From Micavibrio sp. UBA5572 (GTDB lineage: Bacteria > Pseudomonadota > Alphaproteobacteria > Micavibrionales > Micavibrionaceae): a stretch of 64,000 nt of DNA. The translations under genes were made by a program, and so were the position numbers. Numbering within the stretch: the first letter of the stretch is position 1; each line of letters starts with the position of its first letter. The notes below the pieces were generated by a model. The model was not told the DNA's origin. It searched no databases and worked only from the letters and a program-made list of their open reading frames with translations. Positions 42,574-51,157 of this stretch are shown in pieces. The stretch spans positions 1 to 64,000 of the forward strand of contig DIMG01000016.1 of the NCBI GenBank assembly GCA_002425415.1, given 5' to 3'.

Positions 42574-42602
42574 ATAATATGTGTGGAGTGCGTTTATGCC
42601 AA
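42574..42602 (-). promoter_or_regulatory. Sigma70-type promoter of the che operon
   Basis: On the minus strand TTGGCA (42597-42602), 17-bp spacer and TATTAT (42574-42579): five of six matches in each element with ideal spacing. It lies about 215 bases upstream of the cheA ATG and just upstream of the small TTG-started frame. Confidence 0.6.
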
Positions 42603-42616
42603 GAGAATAGTTTGAT

Positions 42617-43402
42617 TCATGTTTCTCTATTCGAATATTTTATGTTAACTCCGAGGGGGTGAAGTGGGAAATCTATTGTTACTAGGGTTCCTTTTCCAGG
42701 CTTTGAATTCATGGTTACAGTCGCATTCATGGTCTTTAAAATTGTTTCGGAAATTGTAAGTCCCAGTCCATGGTGTTCGGATGGGTCTTTGGTCGAAAAG
42801 AAAGGTTTCTGACATTGTTTCAGAACATCTTGTGGCATTCCGCTGCCTGTATCAAAAATAGTCAGTACAACTTTTTGCGGGTTATCTTTTTTAATTTTTA
42901 ACGTTACAGAAATGGTCTTGTCTTGTGTGTCGTTATCATCGGTATTGTTGTCAGGGTCAAAAGATTCGATTGCGTTATTAAGTAAATGTATCAGAGCAAT
43001 TGATAAATAACCTTGGTGGGCTTGTATTTCTGTGTTTCCGATGTCGTTTTGTATATCGAATTCTAATTTTATGTTGAAGTTCTTTAATGTAGCTTCACTG
43101 ATTTGCAATAAAATGGTTTCTATTGCTTCTTCGAGATCAGTTGTGTCTGTATTTGTATGAGAAAGTTCAGACATGCTGCTTATCAGCCACATCTGTTTTA
43201 TCATGTCTTTGAGGTGTTCCCCTGATTTTTTGATATTTTGGGCAAACAGACAGGGTTGAGTGTTCTTGGGCAGATCTTCTGTCAAGAATTCAGCAAAGCC
43301 AATGATTGAAGCTAGCGAGTTGTTGGTGTTATGCAATAGTCCTTGGGTTAGTCGGCCTAGTTCTTCGTATTGCTTTGGGGTGCGTTCTTTTGTGATACTC
43401 AT
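42617..43402 (-). CDS. Soluble sensor histidine kinase without input domain
   Basis: A 261-residue kinase consisting of little more than its core. The phospho-acceptor His is H24 in GLLHNTNNSLASIIGFAEFL. The N box is HLLNNAIESFDPD, G1 is TIFDTGSGMPQ and G2 is HHGLGLTISETIL. There are no membrane helices, PAS or GAF domains, so its signal must come from a partner protein. It lies 17 bases after the response regulator gene on the same strand, forming a two-component pair placed just upstream of the che operon. Confidence 0.85.
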   Translation of the reverse strand: MSITKERTPKQYEELGRLTQGLLHNTNNSLASIIGFAEFLTEDLPKNTQPCLFAQNIKKSGEHLKDMIKQMWLISSMSELSHTNTDTTDLEEAIETILLQISEATLKNFNIKLEFDIQNDIGNTEIQAHQGYLSIALIHLLNNAIESFDPDNNTDDNDTQDKTISVTLKIKKDNPQKVVLTIFDTGSGMPQDVLKQCQKPFFSTKDPSEHHGLGLTISETILKTMNATVTMNSKPGKGTLVTIDFPLHPLGVNIKYSNRET

Positions 43403-43419
43403 TATGGGGGTCGCTTTTT

Positions 43420-44115
43420 TTATATTCTTTTAATCAGTCCAAGTTCGTAGGCTTTAAGGGCTGCCTGTGTCCGGTTGGTCGCTTCGAGTTTACGGCATAA
43501 TCCGCGAATATGAAGTTTAATTGTGACTTCTTGCAGGTCAAGTTCACGCGCTATGTCTTTATTGCTTAATCCCCGTCCCAGTCGTTCCAACACTTCTTCT
43601 TCTCTCGGAGTCAGTTTAATGTCTGTTTGAGGCTCTAAGTGTGGTGCTTTGGTGTGCAAGGGGAGGGAGGCTTGGGGGGCTTTTGTTGAATCGTTAAAGT
43701 AAGATGGCATTAGACCATTTGTCTCATGGTCTACAGGAATAAATTTTTCTCCTGATAAAACCAGTTCGATTGCTTTGAGCATTGCACGACCTGAGAGTGT
43801 TTTCGGGAAATAACCGATTGCCCCCAGATCCATGGCTTGTTGGACGTCTTGAATTTCGGCAACTCCAGAGAGCAGAGCAACGGGTGTTTCGGGAAAAGTT
43901 TTTCTGAACTTCTCGAAACCGTTTAGCCCATCCATGCCTGGCATATTGAGATCCAGTAATACCAAATCAGGTTTGGTATCGGTTTCTTGAACATAAGAGA
44001 TTGCTTCGCTTAGGTTTTTTGTTGTTGTGATCTTCATATCCGGATTTGATCTGGTCAAATACTGGGACATGGCATCACGAAACATTGTGTGATCGTCGGC
44101 TATTAGTAAGTGCAT
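43420..44115 (-). CDS. NarL/LuxR-family response regulator
   Basis: A 231-residue DNA-binding response regulator. The receiver domain has D7/D8, phospho-acceptor D55 (VLLDLNMPGMDG) and K105-region FPKTLSG. A 40-residue linker leads to the LuxR-type helix-turn-helix (KLTPREEEVLERLGRGLSNK, DIARELDLQEVTIKLHIRGL). AAAAGGAG precedes the ATG closely. It is probably the cognate of the downstream soluble kinase. A CtrA-like half-matching site (TTAA-N7-ATAA) lies upstream at 44176-44190. Confidence 0.9.
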   Translation of the reverse strand: MHLLIADDHTMFRDAMSQYLTRSNPDMKITTTKNLSEAISYVQETDTKPDLVLLDLNMPGMDGLNGFEKFRKTFPETPVALLSGVAEIQDVQQAMDLGAIGYFPKTLSGRAMLKAIELVLSGEKFIPVDHETNGLMPSYFNDSTKAPQASLPLHTKAPHLEPQTDIKLTPREEEVLERLGRGLSNKDIARELDLQEVTIKLHIRGLCRKLEATNRTQAALKAYELGLIKRI

Positions 44116-44200
44116 GCATTGCTCCTTTTACGAGATGGCACGATCATTTTATGGCGAATTGTATGAACTGAACGTTAATTCAGGCATAATCATATCATTA

Positions 44201-46141
44201 TTACATACCATTGTGTTTATTACTATAGATTGTATAGTTCTCCATGACGCGTTGGACATAATTTCTGGTTTCTCCTACTGGTATCAGTTCGATCCAGTCT
44301 ATCCAATCCAGTTTTCCGAGGCGTGGGTCACCGAATTGTTCAATCCATTGATTGACGCGACCGGGGCCTGCATTATATCCGGCGATGGCCATCGGGAGTG
44401 CGTTTGGAAAACGTTGGGTTAGTCCGTTTATATAAGTTGAGCCCAAAAGAATGTTGTGATCCGGTTTAGATGTCAACCAGCCCGTCTGGTGAGGAATTCC
44501 AAGTTTATGGGCTGTTTCTTTTGCTGTTGGCGGCATAAGCTGCATAAGGCCTAATGCACCGGCCGGACTTCTGGCTTGCTGGTCAAACTGGCTTTCCTGA
44601 CGAATGATGGATTGGTACAGGGCATGGTCGCCTTTGATCTGGTTCATTTGGCTTTTTAAAGACGGGTAAGCGTATTCTCCCAGAAAGAAATTTTTCCATG
44701 AGGCCGCTTTTGCAACCCGAAAAGATCCTGTTTTATCACCTGATCGGTCGAGTTTACTGGCTGCTGCCATAAATTCTCCCGATGTGTCTAGCGTATCGAT
44801 CAGAGCTGAGAGAAGTTGGTTATGTTCTGTATTCATGCGTGCCAAATTGGCAATGATGACGGCTTGAGCCAAATCAGAATGTTCAATTTTTTGAAGATCA
44901 AGCGGTGAAGGGGGGATCGTTTGCAAGTTAGAAGACGTATCAGGGAGTTTTTGGGCGGCTAATTGACCATAGTATGTGTGCGGGTAGGTCGCAGCGAGCG
45001 TATACCATTTTCGGGCTTGGTCGGGTTTACCCATTTGGTCTTCCGCGCGGCCAGACCAATAATTCCCACGCGATTTGCTGATGGCTGTGCCGACGTTGTC
45101 GGTCATGGTATTAAAATGAGTCAGGGCGATTTGCGGTTGGTTCAAAAAGCGCAAGGCCAACCACCCTGCCAACCATTCTGATTCCGCTACGCTGGATTTA
45201 TCGAGATGCCCATGGTTGGCGGCGAGGATGTAGGCTGTTTTAAAATCGTGTTTTTCAATCATGCGCCGGATCATGATGTGACGTTCTTTCCACCATTCCT
45301 GAGGGTTGGGAACTGCATCGAGTTTTGTCGCCATTTTCAGGATTTCAAGAGCTCCTTGATCTTCGTCATGTCGCCTGCGCCAACTGAGGCGTTCGAATAA
45401 AAATCCTGTATTGTTGGTTAGGTGCTTGGGAATGGCTCCGATCAGTCGTGAGACATCGGGCTTGTCTTCTGCCAAGGCGATGCGAGCCTCGGTCAGTTGC
45501 GGGTATCCCTTGCCCATCCATAATGACAAGGCGCGGGCAGCTGTGTATTTTTGGGCAAAGAGTAGTTTATCCAGTCTTTGTATATTTGCTGTTTGCGGAA
45601 GTTTCTGACCGATTGCTTGTAACAGGGTTTTTGTATCGTCATTGCTGATTTCGGCATCCGGCCATGAAGTGAAAATGATCTGGATGGCGTGGTCTGTCTG
45701 ATTGTTTTGTCGGGCAGCGTTGAGAAGCAGGATGATCCCGCGTCCAGTTAAAGGCGGGTGTTTTTCAAACCATCTAATGATCGCTGCGGCGGGAAGGTCG
45801 GCAGGCATATTGCGTTCTGCTGATCGTCTTAAGGCACTTTGATTTGGCCAATGAGAATTGTTCTCAATAAAAGATGCGATTCTTTCAAAAGGCAAGGTGT
45901 CATAATCTTCGCGGTAGAGCATCCATTCATAGATTTTTACCAAGGTTCCGTCTTGTGCTGCCATGACCTTATCCCGTGCGGTCAGCCAGTTATTGCCGCT
46001 CATCAGGATCATGATTTCTGCCGCATTGGTTAGTGAGGTTGTTCGTGTGGTTGAGGATTGTGACGATGCAAAACTTTGTGTTGTGCTAAAGAAAGAATGG
46101 ACACATAGCAGCCCGAGCGATAAAGTCAAAGGTATATTCAT
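44201..46141 (-). CDS. slt: Soluble lytic murein transglycosylase (Slt70-like)
   Basis: A 646-residue periplasmic muramidase releasing anhydromuropeptides from peptidoglycan. The chosen ATG at 46141 opens a signal peptide, MNIPLTLSLGLLCVHSFFST, with cleavage near QSFAS. A long superhelical U-domain follows (repeats such as RAEDQMGKPDQARKWYTLAA). The C-terminal SLT domain has catalytic Glu in SIIRQESQFD, then GALGLMQLMPPTA and IAGYNAGPGRVNQWI. A longer frame runs to 46534 but overlaps divergent dapA and gives an unnatural N-terminus. The starts of slt and dapA are only 27 bases apart. Confidence 0.9.
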   Translation of the reverse strand: MNIPLTLSLGLLCVHSFFSTTQSFASSQSSTTRTTSLTNAAEIMILMSGNNWLTARDKVMAAQDGTLVKIYEWMLYREDYDTLPFERIASFIENNSHWPNQSALRRSAERNMPADLPAAAIIRWFEKHPPLTGRGIILLLNAARQNNQTDHAIQIIFTSWPDAEISNDDTKTLLQAIGQKLPQTANIQRLDKLLFAQKYTAARALSLWMGKGYPQLTEARIALAEDKPDVSRLIGAIPKHLTNNTGFLFERLSWRRRHDEDQGALEILKMATKLDAVPNPQEWWKERHIMIRRMIEKHDFKTAYILAANHGHLDKSSVAESEWLAGWLALRFLNQPQIALTHFNTMTDNVGTAISKSRGNYWSGRAEDQMGKPDQARKWYTLAATYPHTYYGQLAAQKLPDTSSNLQTIPPSPLDLQKIEHSDLAQAVIIANLARMNTEHNQLLSALIDTLDTSGEFMAAASKLDRSGDKTGSFRVAKAASWKNFFLGEYAYPSLKSQMNQIKGDHALYQSIIRQESQFDQQARSPAGALGLMQLMPPTAKETAHKLGIPHQTGWLTSKPDHNILLGSTYINGLTQRFPNALPMAIAGYNAGPGRVNQWIEQFGDPRLGKLDWIDWIELIPVGETRNYVQRVMENYTIYSNKHNGM

Positions 46142-46168
46142 AAGGTCTAAAAAGGGAGTTTTGGTATT

Positions 46169-47077
46169 ATGTTTCGCGGATCTATCACGGCTTTGGTTAC
46201 ACCGTTTCTTAATGGGGTCTTCGATGGGAAATCGTTCGAGAAGGTTTTGGCGTATCAGATCAATCATGGGACTCACGGGATAGTTCCTTGTGGCACAACG
46301 GGTGAAGCTCCTACTTTGGAAGAAGAAGAATTTCGCGCTATTCTTGACATGTCTGTCGGCGCGGTCAAGGGGAGAATTCCAGTTATTGCAGGGACAGGTT
46401 CCAATTCGACTGCCAAAACAATTTATATGACCGGTTTGGCTCAAAAAGCTGGTGTTGATGCGGCTTTGGTGGTTGTTCCTTATTATAACAAACCTTCTCA
46501 AGACGGGATGTATGCTCATTATCGCGCGATCCATGATGCTGTCAATTTGCCGATTGTGATTTACAATGTGCCATCGCGCTGCGGCGCTGAAATTTCGGTC
46601 GAGACTGTTTGTCGTTTGGCCGAGTTGCCGCGTGTTATGGCGATTAAAGATGCAACGCTTGATGTGACGCGAACAACCGAAATCAAATCACGGGTTAAGC
46701 CGGAGTTTAGAGTCTTGTGTGGTGATGATGCCGTCGCTGGAGCGGCTTTAGCGCATGGGGCTGACGGGTGTATTTCTGTGACATCGAATGTGGCTCCTGA
46801 ATTATGTGCGCATTTTCAAAATGCATGGATGGCGGGTAATATGGATGTTTTTCATGCGTTACAATCCAAGTTGATGCCGTTGCATAAGGCTTTGTTTGTC
46901 GAGAGTTCTCCGGCTCCGGTTAAGTATGGCGCATCGTTGTTGGGGTTATGTTCGGATGAAGTCCGGTTGCCTTTGGTTTCTGCTTCTGCCAATGCACGGG
47001 TTGTTGTCGGGCGCGTTATGACTGAATTGGGCTTGATTGATGGCCATAATTCGGACAAACTCCGCGCCCACGGATAA
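46169..47077 (+). CDS. dapA: 4-hydroxy-tetrahydrodipicolinate synthase
   Basis: A 302-residue TIM-barrel aldolase condensing pyruvate with aspartate semialdehyde in lysine and diaminopimelate synthesis. Schiff-base Lys is in VMAIKDATLD; catalytic Tyr is in VIYNVPSRCG; the GTTGEAPTLEEEEF loop and VPYYNKPSQDGMY are canonical. It lies divergent from slt, and smpB follows by 24 bases. The dapA-smpB order is common in alphaproteobacteria. Confidence 0.95.
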   Translation: MFRGSITALVTPFLNGVFDGKSFEKVLAYQINHGTHGIVPCGTTGEAPTLEEEEFRAILDMSVGAVKGRIPVIAGTGSNSTAKTIYMTGLAQKAGVDAALVVVPYYNKPSQDGMYAHYRAIHDAVNLPIVIYNVPSRCGAEISVETVCRLAELPRVMAIKDATLDVTRTTEIKSRVKPEFRVLCGDDAVAGAALAHGADGCISVTSNVAPELCAHFQNAWMAGNMDVFHALQSKLMPLHKALFVESSPAPVKYGASLLGLCSDEVRLPLVSASANARVVVGRVMTELGLIDGHNSDKLRAHG

Positions 47078-47101
47078 TAGAACGATACGGCATTATTTTA
47101 A

Positions 47102-47596
47102 ATGGCTCAGGATAAGAAAAAGGACAAAGGACTTATTTCGGTTAATCATACGGTTGCCGAAAATCGTCGTGCCCGTTTCGATTATTTTCTGGAAGAAAAA
47201 TTTGAAGCTGGAATTATGCTGAGCGGAACAGAGGTTAAATCCTTGCGTCACGGGCAATGTTCCCTCAATGAAAGTTTCGCCGAAGAAAGGCAGGGGGATT
47301 TATGGCTTTCGGGGTCATATATCGCGCCTTATAATTCTGCGGGGGCTCATTTACAACATGTGCCGCGTCGGGATCGTAAGTTGCTTTTACATAAGCGTGA
47401 GATGGCGCGTTTATTCGCCGCTGTCAAACAAAAGGGATATACGATTGTTCCGGTTCGTTTGTATTTCAATGCGCGAGGCGTTGCCAAGGTCGAGATTGCT
47501 TTGGCAAAAGGGAAAGCTCAACATGATAAACGTGAGACTATTAAAGAACGTGATTGGAATCGCTCGAAGACCCGTATTTTGCGGGGAGATGATTAA
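47102..47596 (+). CDS. smpB: SsrA-binding protein SmpB
   Basis: A 164-residue RNA-binding partner of tmRNA in trans-translation. Family blocks are present: AENRRARFDYFLEEKFEAGI, LSGTEVKSLRHGQCSLNES, APYNSAGAHLQHVPRRDRKL, LLHKREMARL and the C-terminal ALAKGKAQHDKRETIKERDW. The tmRNA gene itself is not in this window. It is probably co-transcribed with dapA. Confidence 0.96.
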   Translation: MAQDKKKDKGLISVNHTVAENRRARFDYFLEEKFEAGIMLSGTEVKSLRHGQCSLNESFAEERQGDLWLSGSYIAPYNSAGAHLQHVPRRDRKLLLHKREMARLFAAVKQKGYTIVPVRLYFNARGVAKVEIALAKGKAQHDKRETIKERDWNRSKTRILRGDD

Positions 47597-47665
47597 TGCG
47601 TTTCTTCTTTTTCGTTTTTTAAAAGGTTGCTTTTTAAAACGTGGCGGGGTTGATATAATTTTTAC

Positions 47666-48880
47666 ATGATGCCAAGCCGTAATTTTTCTTTGCCAGCAGA
47701 GATGGGTTCACCAGATGTTCGGAAAATCTTCCGGATTTTGGGAGGCGGTTCTGTGCGGTTTGTGGGCGGGTGTGTGCGTAATGCTGTTTTGGGTGAGGTG
47801 ATTGGTGATATTGACCTTGCAACAACCCACACCCCGCAATACGTGACGGATCGTTTATCGAAAAATGGAATAAAAACAATTCCTACGGGGATTCAGCACG
47901 GGACGGTTACAGCGGTTATAAAAGGCAGGTCTTTTGAAATCACTACGCTTCGTATCGACAAAAAGAGCGATGGGAGGCATGCGGAGGTCGAATTTTCTGA
48001 GGATTGGTATGCTGATGCTTGTCGGCGTGATTTTACAATCAATGCGCTTTATGCCGATCTGGACGGGAAGATTTATGATCCGCTGGGGTGTGGATTGCGC
48101 GATTTGGAAAAACGCAGAGTGTCTTTTGTCGGGAATCCTGATTTGCGTATTCGGGAAGATTATTTGCGTATTTTACGGTTTTTTCGGTTCTCTTTATATT
48201 ATGGTCTGGGCAAATTAGATCGGAAGGGATATGGCGCGTGTGTTTTAGGAGCGCGTGGATTGAAAAATTTATCCCGTGAGCGGTTGTCCCAAGAGTTCTT
48301 TAAAATCTTGTCCCATCCGGATTGTCCTGCTGTTTTAGAAAAAATGTGTGAGGCAAAATGTTTGTCAGCGGTTTTTTCAAAGTCTTTTGATCCGAAGAGT
48401 CTTAAAAAACTGATCTCTTGTCAAAATGATGAAGTTGATGATGTGTCGGTTGTGGCGCGTGTTTTTTTGGTGGCCGGTGGTGGAAAGGCATCTTTAGCTA
48501 ATCTGTCCAAGTGTTTGATTTTGAATAAAAAGCAAAAGCAGGCGTTTGAGGATTTTTCGCGCGTTAAATTCAATACGAATCGTCCCGATATGGCGCGTAT
48601 CAGGTCGTGGATGGTTGAAGACGGCTTGGACTTTGCGCGAGCGCGGTTGGATATTTGTTTTGCGCTGGGGTTGGTGTCTCGTGCTTCTTATGTGACGTTT
48701 GTTGGTGGTGTGTTATCGGAAGATGTTCCTGAATTTCCAGTTCGGGCGCGGGATTTGATGGTTTTGGGTTATCAGGGGGCTGCACTTGGAAATCAGCTGG
48801 CTTTGTTACGAAAAAAATGGGCAAGGTCGGATTATACGAAAGATAAGGGGTCTCTTTTGAAGACCGTTATTCCCATTTAA
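47666..48880 (+). CDS. cca: CCA tRNA nucleotidyltransferase/poly(A) polymerase family
   Basis: A 404-residue class II nucleotidyltransferase. The catalytic head shows VRFVGGCVRNAVLGEVIGDI with the G-G-x-V-R and D-x-D motif (IDLATT), followed by ACRRDFTINALYADLDGKIY and RIREDYLRILRFFRF, the tRNA-binding neck signature. The C-terminal body is helical. It adds or repairs the 3' CCA of tRNAs; a poly(A) polymerase role cannot be excluded from sequence alone. Two adjacent ATG codons (47666, 47669) are possible starts. Its last 14 bases overlap convergent hemF. Confidence 0.9.
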   Translation: MMPSRNFSLPAEMGSPDVRKIFRILGGGSVRFVGGCVRNAVLGEVIGDIDLATTHTPQYVTDRLSKNGIKTIPTGIQHGTVTAVIKGRSFEITTLRIDKKSDGRHAEVEFSEDWYADACRRDFTINALYADLDGKIYDPLGCGLRDLEKRRVSFVGNPDLRIREDYLRILRFFRFSLYYGLGKLDRKGYGACVLGARGLKNLSRERLSQEFFKILSHPDCPAVLEKMCEAKCLSAVFSKSFDPKSLKKLISCQNDEVDDVSVVARVFLVAGGGKASLANLSKCLILNKKQKQAFEDFSRVKFNTNRPDMARIRSWMVEDGLDFARARLDICFALGLVSRASYVTFVGGVLSEDVPEFPVRARDLMVLGYQGAALGNQLALLRKKWARSDYTKDKGSLLKTVIPI

Positions 48881-49769
48881 CTTCCGGTGGCATGGACATC
48901 AAAATGGCTTCGATGTTGCCTCCTGTTTTTAAGCCGAATTGTGTGCCGCGATCGTGGAGAAGGTTGAATTCTACGTAGCGTCCCCGTTTTATGAGTTGGG
49001 TGTTGCGGTCTTCTTTCGTCCAATCTTTATTCATGTGGCGGCGGACGATTTCAGGAAAAATTTGTAAAAATGTGTTGCCCACATCTTTTGAAAAATCAAA
49101 GTCTTTGTTCCAGTCTCCGGTGTCGATGTAGTCAAAGAAAATTCCGCCTATGCCGCGTGGTTCGTTGCGGTGGGGCAGGTAGAAATAACGGTCGCACCAG
49201 TTTTTGAATTCTTCGTAATATTCGCTGTCGTGACGATTGCAGCAGTCTTTGAGGGCGGTATGAAAGTCTTCTTCGTCTTTTGTGTTCGGAAAAACAGGTG
49301 TTAGGTCGCATCCGCCACCCAGCCAGTGTTTGGTGGTGCAAATCATGCGCAAATTCATGTGAACTGCGGGAACGTGCGGGGATTGCATATGTGCCACCAG
49401 AGAAATACCCGATGCCCAGAAGGCGCCGTTATTTTCTGTTGCGCCCGGGATTTGGGCTTGGAATTCGTTTTTAAAATGGCCGAAAACGGTGGAAATATTG
49501 ACCCCGACCTTTTCAAAAACACGACCTTTCATGATGGAAATCTCGCCCCCGCCGCCTGGGGTTTCGTCGTCGTTTGTATGGTGCCAAATTTTTCTGGAAA
49601 ACGCCCCTGCTGCTAAATTCGCGTAGCGTGTGGCGCTCAGTTCGGTTTCAATTTTTTCAAATTCAGCGCAAAGTCGGTCGCGTAAGTCGCGAAAAAAAAT
49701 CACGGCCTCATCTTTGCCTTCTTGCGGTGAAAAAGAGGCTGGTTTTTTGCGCTTTATTTGAATATTCAT
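48867..49769 (-). CDS. hemF: Aerobic coproporphyrinogen III oxidase
   Basis: A 300-residue oxygen-dependent heme biosynthesis enzyme that decarboxylates coproporphyrinogen III to protoporphyrinogen IX. Conserved segments are easy to see: VNISTVFGHFKNEFQAQIPG, VPAVHMNLRMICT, GGCDLTPVFPNTKDEEDFH, HRNEPRGIGGIFFDYIDTGD and NLLHDRGTQFGLKTGGNIEA near the end. It is of normal length. It overlaps the cca 3' end. Confidence 0.97.
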   Translation of the reverse strand: MNIQIKRKKPASFSPQEGKDEAVIFFRDLRDRLCAEFEKIETELSATRYANLAAGAFSRKIWHHTNDDETPGGGGEISIMKGRVFEKVGVNISTVFGHFKNEFQAQIPGATENNGAFWASGISLVAHMQSPHVPAVHMNLRMICTTKHWLGGGCDLTPVFPNTKDEEDFHTALKDCCNRHDSEYYEEFKNWCDRYFYLPHRNEPRGIGGIFFDYIDTGDWNKDFDFSKDVGNTFLQIFPEIVRRHMNKDWTKEDRNTQLIKRGRYVEFNLLHDRGTQFGLKTGGNIEAILMSMPPEVKWE

Positions 49770-49854
49770 AGTCTTATATTTAGATAATAAATTGATGATG
49801 TAAAATGAATAGTTCTGTCAAGTTAAGACAAATTGTCGCAGTTTGGTGTTGGGG

Positions 49855-50310
49855 TTATGGTGAGGGAAAAGTTTTGGTTTGTCTAAGCGCTTCTCCGAGA
49901 ATGATGGCTCCGGCCATTGCCATATTCAATGATCTGGCCTGAGGGGACATCGGGATCTTGACACGATGAGGGATGGCATCATGAATTTCCTGCGGAACGC
50001 CCGCGCTTTCCCTGCCTAACAGCAAAATATCATGGTCTGAAAATTCGAATTCTGTGTAGGATATGGAGGCTTTGGTCGAGAGGAGAACAATTCTCTGGTC
50101 AGGAAGGCTTTGCTGGAACTTTTGCCATGATGTGTGGCGGGTGATTTGGGCAAGGTCGAAGTAATCCATGGCGGAGGATCTGATTTTTCTTTCGTCCCAA
50201 ATATAGCCAAAGGGCTCAATCAGGTCGAGCGGAACGGATAGTCCGGCACACAGGCGGATGAGTGCTCCTGTGTTTTGCGGGATGTCCGGTTGGTAAGCGG
50301 CTAGTCGCAT
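49855..50310 (-). CDS. trmL: tRNA (cytidine/uridine-34 2'-O)-methyltransferase TrmL
   Basis: A 151-residue SPOUT-class methyltransferase that modifies the wobble position of tRNA-Leu isoacceptors. The start MRLAAYQPDIPQNTGALIRL is typical. The trefoil-knot motifs are LLGRESAGVPQEIHDAIPHR and SLNMAMAGAIILGEALRQ. Size matches the family. It is divergent from petA, with 209 AT-rich bases between. Confidence 0.94.
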   Translation of the reverse strand: MRLAAYQPDIPQNTGALIRLCAGLSVPLDLIEPFGYIWDERKIRSSAMDYFDLAQITRHTSWQKFQQSLPDQRIVLLSTKASISYTEFEFSDHDILLLGRESAGVPQEIHDAIPHRVKIPMSPQARSLNMAMAGAIILGEALRQTKTFPSP

Positions 50311-50519
50311 GGGTGAGGGGGTTCTTTTGCCAGAATGTTGAGATTAATGAGGAAAGATCGTACTTTAATAATTGTAGTCCAACCAAGTGTTTTTTGTTTT
50401 GGGGCTGGATTTTCATCGGTAAATGTTTTAGACATTTGGGGGCATCCATATAAAGTATGGGGTTTGCACTTATTTTTTATTTCATGGTTCAATCATAATT
50501 TAGGCAAGATTTTATCAGA

Positions 50520-51137
50520 ATGTCATCACACGATCCCCATTCCCCTTGTTGCGGCGGTGGAAGCTGCGCTTCAGATCAGGAAAATCAATCTCATAACGGG
50601 CATAGTGAGCCTTCGTCTTGTTGCGGCGAATCACGTCGTGACTTTTTGTTTATGACGGCTGGTGCCATGGCTGCTGTTGGCGCTGGCAGCGTTGTCTGGC
50701 CGTTTGTTCACCAAATGAATCCTGCCGCTGATACTTTGGCCATGTCGACGACGGAAGTCGATTTGTCTTCTGTCGAAGTCGGGCAGTCTGTGACCGTGAT
50801 GTGGCGCGGTAAGCCAGTGTTTATCCGTCGTCGGACTGTAAAAGAAATTCAGGAAGCGGCTGATGTTGATGTTTCAACATTGCGCGACAAGCAGGCCGAT
50901 GCTGACCGTGTTAAAGCTCCGGAATGGCTGATTGTTATTGGAGTTTGTACTCATCTTGGTTGCGTTCCTTTGGGGCAGAAAACCGGAGATATGCGCGGCG
51001 ATTATGACGGTTGGTTCTGTCCTTGTCATGGTTCGGCTTATGATAGTTCGGGGCGTATTCGCAAAGGCCCTGCGCCTAAAAACCTTGAAGTCCCAACTTA
51101 TTCTTTCCTCAGCGATACGCTGGTTCGAATCGGGTAA
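50520..51137 (+). CDS. petA: Rieske iron-sulfur subunit of cytochrome bc1, with Cys-rich N-terminus
   Basis: A 205-residue ubiquinol-cytochrome c reductase subunit. A Tat-type motif RRDFLFM (39-45) precedes the single membrane anchor. The Rieske cluster is bound by C143, H145, C167 and H170, with C148-C169 as the disulfide (CTHLGC and CPCHG motifs). Unusually, the 38 residues before the RR motif contain five Cys (positions 10, 11, 16, 34, 35) in the segments PCCGGGSC and SSCCGE; typical homologues have about 10 residues there. This part should stay in the cytoplasm. It is the first gene of a petABC operon. Confidence 0.95.
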   Translation: MSSHDPHSPCCGGGSCASDQENQSHNGHSEPSSCCGESRRDFLFMTAGAMAAVGAGSVVWPFVHQMNPAADTLAMSTTEVDLSSVEVGQSVTVMWRGKPVFIRRRTVKEIQEAADVDVSTLRDKQADADRVKAPEWLIVIGVCTHLGCVPLGQKTGDMRGDYDGWFCPCHGSAYDSSGRIRKGPAPKNLEVPTYSFLSDTLVRIG

Positions 51138-51157
51138 ATATTTAACGGAGCAAATTG

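Noticed and set aside
46142..46534. Upstream extension of slt across the dapA start
   Set aside because: The added N-terminus is unnatural, it would run antisense through dapA, and a proper signal peptide begins at 46141.
49785..49800. FNR-like box near the hemF start
   Set aside because: Only one half-site (TTGAT) matches and the second half is absent.
51101..51140. GGTTCGAAT motif resembling a tRNA T-arm
   Set aside because: It is inside the end of petA and no acceptor, D or anticodon arms surround it.
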